Source: an uncultured Alphaproteobacteria bacterium (GTDB lineage Bacteria > Pseudomonadota > Alphaproteobacteria > HIMB59). From it: a DNA stretch of 10,759 nt. The DNA lies in NCBI GenBank assembly GCA_902575725.1, contig CACGSS010000014.1:1-10759 (forward strand). Direction: 5' to 3'. The translations under genes and the position numbers were made by a program. The notes under the pieces are model-generated. The model was not told the origin of the DNA. It saw nothing but the letters and a program-made list of their open reading frames with translations, and made no database searches. Of this stretch, positions 1-7,614 are shown one piece after another; within the stretch, counting starts at the first letter, position 1; each line of letters starts with the position of its first letter.

Positions 1-761
1 TTACTTGTCTTCCCTCACCAGAGATATGTGCGGAGGTTTTAGAGTCCAAAGATGGTATTATCAACACAATACAAAAAGGTCAAATTTGGATTGAGATGAG
101 TACAACTGAAAATGATCAGCTAAAAAAACATGCATCATTAATTCAGCAGAAAAATGCAATAGCTTTAGAAGCCCCGGTAAGTGGGGGTTGTCATAGGGCT
201 GCAACCGGTAACATTTCTATTTTTGTTGGAGGCAGTAGAGAGGGATTTGATAGAGCTATGCCATTATTAAAATGTCTCGGTAGAAAAATTTTGTATACAG
301 GAGACTTTGGAAGTGCATCCATTCTTAAAGTTATTACTAATTATTTGGCTACTGTTCACTTAGTTGCATTAGGAGAAGCTTGGGCTATAGCAAGTAAATC
401 TAATCTTGATTTAAACAAAACATACAAAGGAATTGCAGCTTCCTCAGGTAACTCGTTTGTCCATGAAACTGAGAGTCAGGTAATATTAAACGGTTCATAT
501 AATATAAATTTTACTATGGACTTAGTTGAGAAAGATGTAGGACTTTTTCAGGATCTTGCCACAAAACTTGGGATCGAATTAGAGATATCACCCTTGGTTC
601 TTGATATTATTAAAGATGCAAGAAAGAGGTTTGGTGATCGTGCATGGTCGTCAATGGTAGTTAAAAGGCTTGAAAATAAATACAATACTGCGTTTAGAGC
701 TGAGGGGTATCCTGAGGAGTTGATTGATTTAGAGAAAAAAAGCCTTGGTTATGAGATATGA
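1..761 (+). CDS. 3-hydroxyisobutyrate dehydrogenase-like NAD(P)-dependent oxidoreductase (5' partial)
   Basis: This is the 3' part of a beta-hydroxyacid dehydrogenase. The family oxidises 3-hydroxyacids (3-hydroxyisobutyrate, tartronate semialdehyde and relatives) with NAD(P) in the cytoplasm. The reading frame is open from base 3 to the TGA at 759-761, about 252 codons. Family members have about 290-300 residues, so roughly 40 N-terminal residues, including the Rossmann GxGxxG loop, lie outside the window; the in-frame ATG at 96 is internal. Seen directly: the substrate-binding motif EAPVSGG encoded near 168-188, and the catalytic segment GSASILKVITN with its lysine near 327-329 and an Asn four residues later. 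The C-terminal helical domain follows, with the typical KD (EKDVGLF) motif. A symporter gene starts 29 bases downstream on the same strand, so co-transcription is likely. The exact substrate cannot be read from the sequence. Confidence 0.88.
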   Translation, partial: TCLPSPEICAEVLESKDGIINTIQKGQIWIEMSTTENDQLKKHASLIQQKNAIALEAPVSGGCHRAATGNISIFVGGSREGFDRAMPLLKCLGRKILYTGDFGSASILKVITNYLATVHLVALGEAWAIASKSNLDLNKTYKGIAASSGNSFVHETESQVILNGSYNINFTMDLVEKDVGLFQDLATKLGIELEISPLVLDIIKDARKRFGDRAWSSMVVKRLENKYNTAFRAEGYPEELIDLEKKSLGYEI

Positions 762-790
762 TTATTTTAAGTTTTTGTTAATATTTATCT

Positions 791-1636
791 ATGAATTTCA
801 TAACTGATGTAATTCTTCCTTTAGCCTTAGCTTTTATTATGTTCACTCTGGGCTTAGGTTTGACATTCTCAGATTTTGCCAGAGTAATAAAGGCACCCAA
901 AAATTTTATTATAGGTTTAATTAGCCAATTAATTTTTCTTCCAATAGTTGCTTTAATAATTGTTTTGGTTTGGCCACTTCAACCTGAATTAGCTATAGGT
1001 TTAATTTTAATTGCTGCAGCTCCAGGTGGAGTAACTTCTAATATTCTTACTTCTTTTGCTAAAGGGGATGTTGCTCTATCAATATCTTTAACTGCAGTGA
1101 TGAGCCTTTTAAGTGTAATTTCTGTGCCTTTAGTTTTGGGGATATCGATGGGATTAATTTCTGACAATTCTTTGGGCTCAATCTCACTGACAGGAATAGC
1201 TATAAGTATGTTTTTGATAGTAACATTACCTGTTTTAATTGGAATGACTTTCAGAGCTAGCTTATCTTTTTTAACCAAGAGAATTGAGAAGTTTGCCAAA
1301 ATACTTTCAACTGCTTTATTTGTTTTAGTTTTGATTGGAGCTATTTTAGCTGAGAGAGAAAATTTAGTTGAGTATTTTGCTCAAACTGGATTGGTAGTCC
1401 TTTCTCTCAATTTATTAATGATGATAATTGCTTTTTACTGGGCAAAATTTTTTGGAACAGGAACCTCACAACAAAAAGCTATTTCAATAGAGTGCGGACT
1501 TCAAAATGGAACATTAGCAATTTTTGTAGGCACAAGTGTTTTCGGTGGTGGACTGTATATTATACCAGCAGCCACATACAGCGTCATAATGTATTTAACG
1601 TCTTTAATTTTTATTTATTTTATCAGAAATCGTTAA
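791..1636 (+). CDS. Bile acid:sodium symporter (BASS) family transporter
   Basis: A 281-residue, very hydrophobic inner-membrane protein with about nine transmembrane segments. Two family signatures are visible. The first is AAPGGVTSN at residues 76-84, at a helix break in the first half. The second is ECGLQNG at 234-240, which corresponds to the E-x-G-x-QN crossover that binds sodium in BASS proteins (E234, Q238, N239). Family members import organic anions such as bile acids, pantoate, pyruvate or other carboxylates with Na+. The substrate here is unknown; the preceding hydroxyacid dehydrogenase suggests a small carboxylate, but that is inference. The ATG at 791 begins directly with the first membrane helix and has no clear Shine-Dalgarno sequence. 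The stop codon overlaps that of the convergent downstream gene by four bases. Confidence 0.9.
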   Translation: MNFITDVILPLALAFIMFTLGLGLTFSDFARVIKAPKNFIIGLISQLIFLPIVALIIVLVWPLQPELAIGLILIAAAPGGVTSNILTSFAKGDVALSISLTAVMSLLSVISVPLVLGISMGLISDNSLGSISLTGIAISMFLIVTLPVLIGMTFRASLSFLTKRIEKFAKILSTALFVLVLIGAILAERENLVEYFAQTGLVVLSLNLLMMIIAFYWAKFFGTGTSQQKAISIECGLQNGTLAIFVGTSVFGGGLYIIPAATYSVIMYLTSLIFIYFIRNR

Positions 1637-2040
1637 ATATAAATCTTATCTGCAAGTCCAAAACAAAGAATAGCCCAACCTATTGCTAGACCTCCTGTTG
1701 ATAACCATCCCTCTCTTGAATATTGGTCAGTTCTTCCTAATTTATCAATCTCACCAGTGTAAAAAGCTGATATTGCTATTATGGTCATGATTATAAACAT
1801 AAAATTAAAGAATGCCCATGTAGCCTCTGTACCTCTAAATAAAATATATAACTGCATTAAAACTGCACCTACAATTACTGCTCCAGCAAACCTTGCAAAA
1901 AATGCGGCTGTTACATCAATTCCATATTTGCTTATGAAGTTTTTGGTATTAAACAAACAGTTATAACCGTAAAAAGCATTCATTACTAAAATAATTAAAA
2001 AAATTACTAAATAAAATATTCCGTTAAAATTTCCTATCAT
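1633..2040 (-). CDS. Four-helix integral membrane protein of unknown function
   Basis: I do not recognise this 135-residue protein. It has four hydrophobic stretches at about residues 7-29, 44-69, 74-95 and 112-130. A short polar loop around 96-111 (GEIDKLGRTDQYSREGW) is the most distinctive hydrophilic part. There is no signal-peptide cleavage site and no recognisable catalytic motif. The start is well supported: on the minus strand a GGGAG ribosome-binding site (plus-strand 2047-2051) lies six bases before the ATG. Its stop TAA lies inside TTAA, shared with the stop of the convergent symporter. It is divergent from the DsbA-like gene, so it probably has its own promoter. It could be a small channel, a membrane chaperone or a DUF protein. 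Confidence 0.75.
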   Translation of the reverse strand: MIGNFNGIFYLVIFLIILVMNAFYGYNCLFNTKNFISKYGIDVTAAFFARFAGAVIVGAVLMQLYILFRGTEATWAFFNFMFIIMTIIAISAFYTGEIDKLGRTDQYSREGWLSTGGLAIGWAILCFGLADKIYI

Positions 2041-2130
2041 ATGAATCTCCCATTTTATATTTTATCAGATTTTTAACTTTAATGACTATGAATTATTATT
2101 TTTTTATGTCATGAATATTCAAATAAATTT
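2041..2130. promoter_or_regulatory. Divergent intergenic region with candidate minus-strand promoter
   Basis: This 90-base AT-rich gap separates two divergent genes and must serve both. For the minus-strand membrane gene, a TAAAAT box (plus-strand 2059-2064, five of six matches to the -10 consensus) sits about 18 bases before the ATG, followed by the GGGAG ribosome-binding site. No convincing -35 was found. For the plus-strand gene I see no good sigma-70 pair and no Shine-Dalgarno. A seven-codon mini-ORF (ATG at 2111) ends in a TGA that overlaps the downstream ATG as ATGA. Confidence 0.3.
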
Positions 2131-2766
2131 ATGATCGAACTTGATATATTTTCAGATACTGTTTGCCCGTGGTGCTATATTGGTAAAAAAAGATTAGAAA
2201 AAGCTATTAGTAATCACAAAGACACAAAATTCAAACAAACCTGGAGACCTTTTCAATTGAATCCAGGAATGCCTCCTGATGGAATGGATAGGCAAGAATA
2301 TTTAATTTCTAAATTTGGAAGTGCTGATGCAGCAAAGACAATTTATGACAATATCTATGATGAAGGACTTGTAGAAGGAATTAATTTTAACTTTGACTCT
2401 ATTATGACAACCCCAAATTCCTTTAATTCACATAGACTTTTAGCTTTAGCATATAAACAGGGTTTACAGGAAAATGTTTTAGATAGTTTATTTGAGTCTT
2501 ATTTCTTAAATGGTGAAGACATAGGTGACCCCAATGTATTGTTGGATATAGCTATAAAACATAAAATTGACGCTGAAGATTTTAAAAGTTATTTGTCAGA
2601 TCAAGAAAATATTGAGCCACTCGCTAATGAGGAAATTCAAGCAAGAAAGATGGGTATAAATAGCGTTCCTACATTTATAATAAATAAACAAATTGTTATA
2701 AATGGCGCTCAGACATCAGAAAATTTTGAGATTATTTTTCAGAAGCTTAAAAATAGCTTAAATTAA
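2131..2766 (+). CDS. DsbA family (FrnE-like) thioredoxin-fold oxidoreductase
   Basis: A 211-residue cytoplasmic protein of the DsbA/2-hydroxychromene-2-carboxylate isomerase superfamily. It opens with a beta strand followed by the redox motif CPWC at residues 12-15 (context DTVCPWCYIGKKRLE), typical of FrnE-like proteins. A helical insertion follows, then the closing thioredoxin half with the cis-proline loop SVPT at 178-181 and INGAQ after it. No signal peptide is present, which separates it from periplasmic DsbA. FrnE-type proteins act as disulfide oxidoreductases or isomerases and are linked to oxidative-stress tolerance in some bacteria; the physiological substrate here is unknown. The length is normal for the family. 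There is no ribosome-binding site before the ATG; a mini-ORF ending in ATGA overlaps the start. The next gene follows after 41 bases on the same strand. Confidence 0.9.
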   Translation: MIELDIFSDTVCPWCYIGKKRLEKAISNHKDTKFKQTWRPFQLNPGMPPDGMDRQEYLISKFGSADAAKTIYDNIYDEGLVEGINFNFDSIMTTPNSFNSHRLLALAYKQGLQENVLDSLFESYFLNGEDIGDPNVLLDIAIKHKIDAEDFKSYLSDQENIEPLANEEIQARKMGINSVPTFIINKQIVINGAQTSENFEIIFQKLKNSLN

Positions 2767-2768
2767 AA

Positions 2769-2792
2769 ATTATTAGTAGTAATGCTTTTTTT
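2769..2792 (+). terminator. Weak AT-only stem followed by T7, possible terminator
   Basis: Three bases after the stop of the DsbA-like gene, bases 2769-2774 and 2778-2783 can form a six-pair stem (one T-G wobble, three-base loop). After GC comes a run of seven T (2786-2792). The T run is right for an intrinsic terminator, but the stem contains no G-C pair and would be unstable, so this may only attenuate read-through into the next gene. Confidence 0.22.
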
Positions 2793-2807
2793 CTATATAT
2801 TTTGTAA

Positions 2808-3590
2808 ATGCCTTTAAAACTTAAAGATTTATCTCAATATTTAAACTTTGCTAAAAAACTCGTTAATGCGTCAGAAAGAATAATAAAGAAAACACCATCT
2901 CATCGACTAAAAATAGATTTCAAATCAGATAAATCACCAGTAACTAAAATAGACATGAAAATTGAAAAAGAATTGCGATCGATGATCATTAAAAAATATC
3001 CTGGTCACGATATATACGGAGAGGAATACCAAAATAAATCAAATAACTCTCCATTTGTATGGGTAATCGATCCAATAGATGGTACAAAAAATTTTATTAA
3101 TGGAAATGGTAATTTTGGCACATTAATTTCTTTATGTATTGATAAAATACCCGTAATTGGAATTATTAACTGTCCTGATATAAACAAAACATGGATTGGA
3201 ATTAGAGACAATGGTGCTTATTGTAATGGAAAAAAAATTAAGAAATCTCAAAATAATTTAAAATTATCTAAATTATATTTTAGTACCTCTGGAATGACAG
3301 CTTTCAAATCAAATAATAAGAATAAAAAATATAATGCTCTGATTAAAAAAACTAAATATGCAACCTTTGGTGGTGATTGTGTACAATACGGGCTTTTGGC
3401 TGAAAAAAGAATACCCTTAGTAGTAGAGTCTTTCTTAAAACCTTATGATTATATCCCTTTAGTAAATATTGTAGAAGAGAGCGGAGGTATAATTAGTGAT
3501 TGGAGAGGAAATCCTCTAAATTTTCAATCAAATGGTGATGTTGTTGCATCAATTTCAAAAAAAGCACACCAACAATTTCTAAAAATTTAA
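2808..3590 (+). CDS. hisN: Inositol-monophosphatase superfamily enzyme, probable histidinol-phosphatase
   Basis: A 260-residue Mg2+-dependent phosphatase of normal family length. The metal-site motifs are all present: SPVTKID at 43-49, GEE at 71-73 (E72), DPIDGTKNF at 88-96 (D88 and D91 as ligands), and the C-terminal D214 in KPYDYIPLV. In inositol monophosphatases the last site is usually WD. The PYDY form, followed by VEESGGIISDWRG and preceded by GGDCVQYGLLA, resembles the HisN branch, which removes phosphate from L-histidinol phosphate in histidine synthesis. The HisN assignment rests on motif memory; inositol-1-phosphatase or a CysQ-like role remains possible. The gene is not beside other his genes here. 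No Shine-Dalgarno precedes the ATG. Its stop TAA is shared with the convergent alcohol dehydrogenase through TTAA. Confidence 0.82.
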   Translation: MPLKLKDLSQYLNFAKKLVNASERIIKKTPSHRLKIDFKSDKSPVTKIDMKIEKELRSMIIKKYPGHDIYGEEYQNKSNNSPFVWVIDPIDGTKNFINGNGNFGTLISLCIDKIPVIGIINCPDINKTWIGIRDNGAYCNGKKIKKSQNNLKLSKLYFSTSGMTAFKSNNKNKKYNALIKKTKYATFGGDCVQYGLLAEKRIPLVVESFLKPYDYIPLVNIVEESGGIISDWRGNPLNFQSNGDVVASISKKAHQQFLKI

Positions 3591-4732
3591 TATTTTCCGG
3601 CAATACAATTTAATATTAATTCTTGAAATCTTTCTACTGTCATTTCTAGTGGGTTTGCACCAGTGCTTGGATCCTCTTGTGCTAATGGCGCCAATTTAAT
3701 CTCATCTCCCTCATTAACACCCATATCTTTAAGTGTTTCAGGTATTTCCATATCTTTTTTTAATTCAATAATCCAATCAACGATACCCTCGAAGCCATTT
3801 TTAATATCTAGAAAATTTGCCAATCTAGTAAATTTTTCTTCAATAGTGCTACGGTTATAATTCAAAACAAATGGCATAACTGTACCATTTGTTGTTCCAT
3901 GATGAGTCTTGTATAAGGAATTTACTGGGTGTGTAACAGAGTGAATAGCACCTAGACCCTTTTGAAATGCAGCTGCACCCATCATCGAAGCAACTAACAT
4001 ATGCGATCTTGCTTCAACATTATTTCCATTATGATAAACCTCTTGAATATTTTCTTTGACTAGTCTTAAACCCTCTAAAGCTGTGCCCTCTGCCATTGGG
4101 TGATAAAAAGGAGATGAATAAGCTTCAATACAGTGTGCCAATGCATCCATTCCTGTTCCAGCTGTAATACTTTTTGGGAGATTTAATGTCAAAGATGGGT
4201 CTAGTATCGCAATCTGTGGTAACATTTTTGGGTGAAAAATTATTTTCTTTTTATGATTTTCTTCGTTTAAAAAGACAGCCGCTCTTCCCACTTCGGAACC
4301 TGTTCCTGCAGTCGTAGGTATAGCTATTATAGGTTTGATTACACTTGAGTCTGCTCTTGTCCACCAGTCTCCAATATCTTCAAAATCCCAAAGTGGTCTT
4401 GATTGATGAGCTAAAAAAGCTATTCCTTTACCAGCGTCCATTCCAGATCCGCCACCTATGGCTATGACACCATCGTGATTTCCTTGTAAAAAAACTTTTA
4501 CACCATTAGTTACGTTTGAACCAGTTGGGTTTCCTTGAACATCGCTGTAAATTTGTGTATTAGATGAGAGACCACTATTGATTTCATCAATAATTGATGT
4601 TTGCAATAATCCAGGATCTGTAACAATTAAAGGATTTTTAATACCTAAAGTATCACAAGCTTTTTGTATTTCTTTTGATCTATCAACTCCAAACCAAACG
4701 TTTGTTGGATAATTCCAATTCATATTTAGCAT
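3587..4732 (-). CDS. Iron-containing (type III) alcohol dehydrogenase
   Basis: A 381-residue NAD(P)-dependent alcohol dehydrogenase of the FucO/lactaldehyde reductase type. Visible signatures: the nucleotide loop GGGSGMDAGK (93-102), PTTAGTGSE (139-147), and the four expected metal ligands D196, H200, H264 and H278, with the second conserved His of the HxxxH motif at H268. The protein is therefore intact and probably active with Fe2+. It is the last gene of a minus-strand operon, starting 12 bases after the stop of the glutamine-synthetase-like ligase gene. An AGGG six bases before the ATG at 4730-4732 supports this start, although an in-frame Met at codon 4 is also possible. By context it may interconvert the alcohol and aldehyde forms of a gamma-glutamylated amine. 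Family members vary widely in substrate, so this is inference. Confidence 0.92.
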   Translation of the reverse strand: MLNMNWNYPTNVWFGVDRSKEIQKACDTLGIKNPLIVTDPGLLQTSIIDEINSGLSSNTQIYSDVQGNPTGSNVTNGVKVFLQGNHDGVIAIGGGSGMDAGKGIAFLAHQSRPLWDFEDIGDWWTRADSSVIKPIIAIPTTAGTGSEVGRAAVFLNEENHKKKIIFHPKMLPQIAILDPSLTLNLPKSITAGTGMDALAHCIEAYSSPFYHPMAEGTALEGLRLVKENIQEVYHNGNNVEARSHMLVASMMGAAAFQKGLGAIHSVTHPVNSLYKTHHGTTNGTVMPFVLNYNRSTIEEKFTRLANFLDIKNGFEGIVDWIIELKKDMEIPETLKDMGVNEGDEIKLAPLAQEDPSTGANPLEMTVERFQELILNCIAGKY

Positions 4733-4744
4733 TTATAACCCTAT

Positions 4745-6106
4745 TTATCCTCTCTCAAAATAACGACGGTGCTCCCAGTCATTTACAGACTTATCATATT
4801 CACTCTGCTCCCATTTTGCAGCATGAATATAGTGTTCTAAAACATCTGAATGGAAAATCTTTGGTAATAATTTTGATTTCTTAGCGAGTTCAATTGCTTC
4901 ATAAAGTGTACCAGGAACATTTTTTGCCTTTCTATTTTGATATATATTTCCAGATAATGGCTCTTCAAGTTCTAATTTATTCTCAATTCCATACAGACCT
5001 GCTTGAATCAATCCAGCAAAAGCAAGGTAGGGATTAACATCTGCCCCAGGAACTCTGCATTCAATTCTTATTGAACTTCCATGTCCTGCTAATCTAAATC
5101 CAGCGGTTCTATTATCAATTCCCCAGGCGGCAGATGTTGGAGCAAAAGAGGACTCTTGAAATCTTTTATAAGAATTTACGTTTGGAGCTAAAAAAATTGA
5201 TAGATCCCTCAAAAATAAAATTTGTCCAGCCACATAGCTTTTGAAAATTTTAGACATTCCATATTTGTCTTTGGTATCAGAGAAAATATTTTTTTTTGTT
5301 TTTTTATCGAATAAAGAATTATGAATATGACAGGAACTTCCGCAGAAATCTTGTTTGTATTTTGCCATAAAACTAACTGCACGGTTATGTTTAAAAGCAA
5401 TCTCTTTTGCAGCATTTTTTATTAAAATATGGTTATCTGCCATACTAAGAGCATCAGTAAAAACTACATTAATTTCTTGTTGACCAGGTGAGGCCTCCCC
5501 TTTAGTGCACTCAACATATATACCGGAGTCTAATAAACTATTTCTTAACTCTTGATTAAAAGGCTCCTCTTTTGAAGTTTGAAATATCATATAATCTTCT
5601 ATGTACCATGATGTTTCTTTTAAATTTTTATAATAACTAGAATGAATATCTTCATAAGTTTGCTTGAAAAGAAAGAATTCTAATTCTGAACCTAACATCG
5701 GCTCAAATCCCATTTTATTAGCTTTTATAATTGCCTCTCTTAAAACTTGTCTTGTGGAATGCGAAACAGGAGTCTTTCCATCATGTTGAAAAGCATCGCC
5801 GAGAACTAAAGCTGTTTTCTCTAACCATGGTAAAACTTTGATGGTTCTTTGGTCAGGCTTTACAGTCATATCACCGTAGCCAGTCTCCCAAGAGGATGAT
5901 TTAAATCCAGGAACTGTATACATATCCATATCAACCGTATAAAGATAGTCACAAAAATGAGTTTCTTTGTGAACGTAGTCTAAAAAAGCCTTACCTGTTA
6001 CTCTTTTTCCCACTAGTCGACCTTGCATATCGGATAGGGAGACTAAAACGGTATCAATCTCTTTTGATTTTATTTTTTTTTCTAATTCTTTAAAAGTAAT
6101 GCTCAT
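4745..6106 (-). CDS. Glutamine synthetase family protein, probable gamma-glutamyl-amine ligase (PuuA-like)
   Basis: A 453-residue member of the glutamine synthetase fold, closer to PuuA/GlnT-type ligases than to housekeeping GlnA. Seen directly: the N-terminal beta-grasp region with DMQGRLVGKR (26-35); metal ligands E141 and E143 in SELEFFLF; E204 and E211 in GEASPGQQE; and H260 in SSCHIHNSL. Further on are NSYKRF (311-316), WGIDNRTAGFR (328-338) and the arginine-rich RIECRVPGADVNPYL (347-361). The WGxDNRT motif is typical of the PuuA-like group. The GlnA adenylylation-site motif (NLYDLP type) is not present, so regulation by adenylylation is unlikely. PuuA-like enzymes join glutamate to an amine (putrescine, ethanolamine, isopropylamine) at the cost of ATP. 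It lies between an aldehyde dehydrogenase and an alcohol dehydrogenase, which argues for amine catabolism rather than ammonia assimilation. No Shine-Dalgarno is visible. The amine substrate is unknown. Confidence 0.9.
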   Translation of the reverse strand: MSITFKELEKKIKSKEIDTVLVSLSDMQGRLVGKRVTGKAFLDYVHKETHFCDYLYTVDMDMYTVPGFKSSSWETGYGDMTVKPDQRTIKVLPWLEKTALVLGDAFQHDGKTPVSHSTRQVLREAIIKANKMGFEPMLGSELEFFLFKQTYEDIHSSYYKNLKETSWYIEDYMIFQTSKEEPFNQELRNSLLDSGIYVECTKGEASPGQQEINVVFTDALSMADNHILIKNAAKEIAFKHNRAVSFMAKYKQDFCGSSCHIHNSLFDKKTKKNIFSDTKDKYGMSKIFKSYVAGQILFLRDLSIFLAPNVNSYKRFQESSFAPTSAAWGIDNRTAGFRLAGHGSSIRIECRVPGADVNPYLAFAGLIQAGLYGIENKLELEEPLSGNIYQNRKAKNVPGTLYEAIELAKKSKLLPKIFHSDVLEHYIHAAKWEQSEYDKSVNDWEHRRYFERG

Positions 6107-6164
6107 AATCGACTAAAAAATTAAATATTTTAACATTTTATTAATAACTTTGTAGACCATCGCT

Positions 6165-7553
6165 CTAAACTACTTTGCGCATATGAAAACTCTGTGGTCT
6201 TGTAAATTGATCAAATGCTAATACTGAAAGTGAGCAACCGATACCAGTGTCTTTTACGCCCGTCCATGCAAGTGCCGGATCTAAGTAATCACATCTATTC
6301 ATGAAGAAAGTTCCTGTTTGAACATTTTTTCCAAATTCTTTAGCAAACTCCAAATCTTTTGTCCAAATAGATGCAGTTAGTCCATAAGGACTATCATTCA
6401 TCAAATTTTTTGCTTCTTTATCGTCATCTACGGGCATAATTCCAACAGCAGGACCAAAAGTTTCCTCCATCATGAATCTCATATCATGATTGACATCAAT
6501 CATTACTTGAGGGCTAACATAACAATTATCTTCTCTGGATATTGTAAATTTACTCTCATCAATAAGACGTTTTGCTCCGCTGCTCTCCGCTTCATTTATT
6601 TGAGCTCTAATAAAATTAGCTGCTGATTGTCTTACCACAGGGCCTAAATTTGTGTCAGGTTTTGAGGGATCGTTTAAATTATAATTTTCAGTAATACTTT
6701 TGAAGCCATCTATAAATTCTTTATAAATTTTTTTATCTACATAAATTCTTTCTATACCACAACAAGATTGACCAGAATTAAATAGTGCACCGTCTGCAAG
6801 GTTTTCAATTGCGTGTTTTAAATCAGCATCTGCTCTGACGTAGGCAGGATCTTTCCCTCCTAATTCTAGACCAGCATTAATAAATCGTGTTCCTATATAT
6901 TTTTTCACCTCCTGGCCTCCTCTTACAGAGCCAGTAAAAACAACGTGAGCTATTCTTGAGTCAGAGATTATTTTTTCACAAGCTTTATGATCAGTATGAA
7001 TAAATTGGAAAACACCCTCGGGTATCCCCGTATTTTCAAAAGCTTGAAAAATTAGTTCTGCACATCTTGGTGTTTGAGATGAATGTTTTAAAATTAAACT
7101 ATTACCTGAAATTATAGCAGGAACAATTGTGTTAGTTGCAGTAATAATCGGATAATTCCATGGGGCCATTACAAAAATCACCCCAAGAGGAGTTTTGTAT
7201 ATATAGTTGTCAAATTCTTCATTTTGAGTGGCTGGAAGATTTTGTAATGAGTCTTTAGCAATATCTACCATGTGTCTTGAGCGCTCTTCAAAGCCTCTTA
7301 ATTCTCCTGCACATTGAGATATGGGCCTTCCAATTTGCCAACAAATTTCCTTTGATATTTCATCTTTGAGAGCGATTAAGTTATCAATAAATTTATTTAC
7401 AATATTAATTCGGTCATCAAGAGATGTGTTTTTCCAAATTTCAAAACTTGTTGAGGCTTTATCTATGACTGAATTAATTTTACTATCTGAGGCTAATTCT
7501 CTCTCTAAATAAATAGTATTATTTATGGGTGTAATTGTTTTTTGAATACTCAT
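6165..7553 (-). CDS. NAD(P)-dependent aldehyde dehydrogenase
   Basis: A 462-residue aldehyde dehydrogenase, slightly short of the usual 480-500 but with all key elements. These are APWNYPI (130-136, oxyanion N133), the cofactor lysine K156 in LILKHS, FTGS (206-209), the general base E230 in LELGGK, and the nucleophile C264 in GQSCC (a second Cys follows directly). EETFGP (363-368) comes later. It oxidises an aldehyde to a carboxylic acid in the cytoplasm. It is the first gene of the minus-strand unit. The ligase gene starts 58 bases downstream, with no visible terminator between. A strong GGAGG ribosome-binding site lies four bases before the ATG at 7551-7553, and a TATAAT box lies further upstream. 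By context the substrate may be a gamma-glutamylamino aldehyde, as for PuuC-type enzymes, but it cannot be read from sequence. Confidence 0.94.
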   Translation of the reverse strand: MSIQKTITPINNTIYLERELASDSKINSVIDKASTSFEIWKNTSLDDRINIVNKFIDNLIALKDEISKEICWQIGRPISQCAGELRGFEERSRHMVDIAKDSLQNLPATQNEEFDNYIYKTPLGVIFVMAPWNYPIITATNTIVPAIISGNSLILKHSSQTPRCAELIFQAFENTGIPEGVFQFIHTDHKACEKIISDSRIAHVVFTGSVRGGQEVKKYIGTRFINAGLELGGKDPAYVRADADLKHAIENLADGALFNSGQSCCGIERIYVDKKIYKEFIDGFKSITENYNLNDPSKPDTNLGPVVRQSAANFIRAQINEAESSGAKRLIDESKFTISREDNCYVSPQVMIDVNHDMRFMMEETFGPAVGIMPVDDDKEAKNLMNDSPYGLTASIWTKDLEFAKEFGKNVQTGTFFMNRCDYLDPALAWTGVKDTGIGCSLSVLAFDQFTRPQSFHMRKVV

Positions 7554-7573
7554 CAGTCCTCCAATTATTATTT

Positions 7574-7603
7574 ATTATAATGTATTTGATGAGTTCCTGA
7601 AGA
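7574..7603 (-). promoter_or_regulatory. Candidate sigma-70 promoter of the aldehyde dehydrogenase operon
   Basis: On the minus strand a perfect TATAAT lies at plus-strand 7574-7579, about 20 bases before the ATG. A weak -35 (TCTTCA, 7598-7603, three of six matches) is separated from it by 18 bases. Transcription would start near 7567, giving a leader of about 14 bases that contains the GGAGG ribosome-binding site. The AT-rich background makes chance -10 matches common, so the GGAGG and its position are the main support. Confidence 0.4.
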
Positions 7604-7614
7604 GGTTTTATTTT

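Noticed and set aside
96..98. ATG at 96 as the start of the dehydrogenase gene
   Set aside because: The frame is open upstream to the window edge and encodes family-like sequence (LPSPEICAEVL), so the gene is cut by the window and not short.
979..1299. Open frame antisense to the symporter gene
   Set aside because: It is the complementary frame of a clear BASS coding region, with no ribosome-binding site and no recognisable motif.
6107..6164. Possible terminator or promoter between the aldehyde dehydrogenase and ligase genes
   Set aside because: Only AT-rich sequence is present, with no G-C-containing stem, no T run after a stem on the minus strand and no convincing promoter pair. The genes are treated as one transcription unit.
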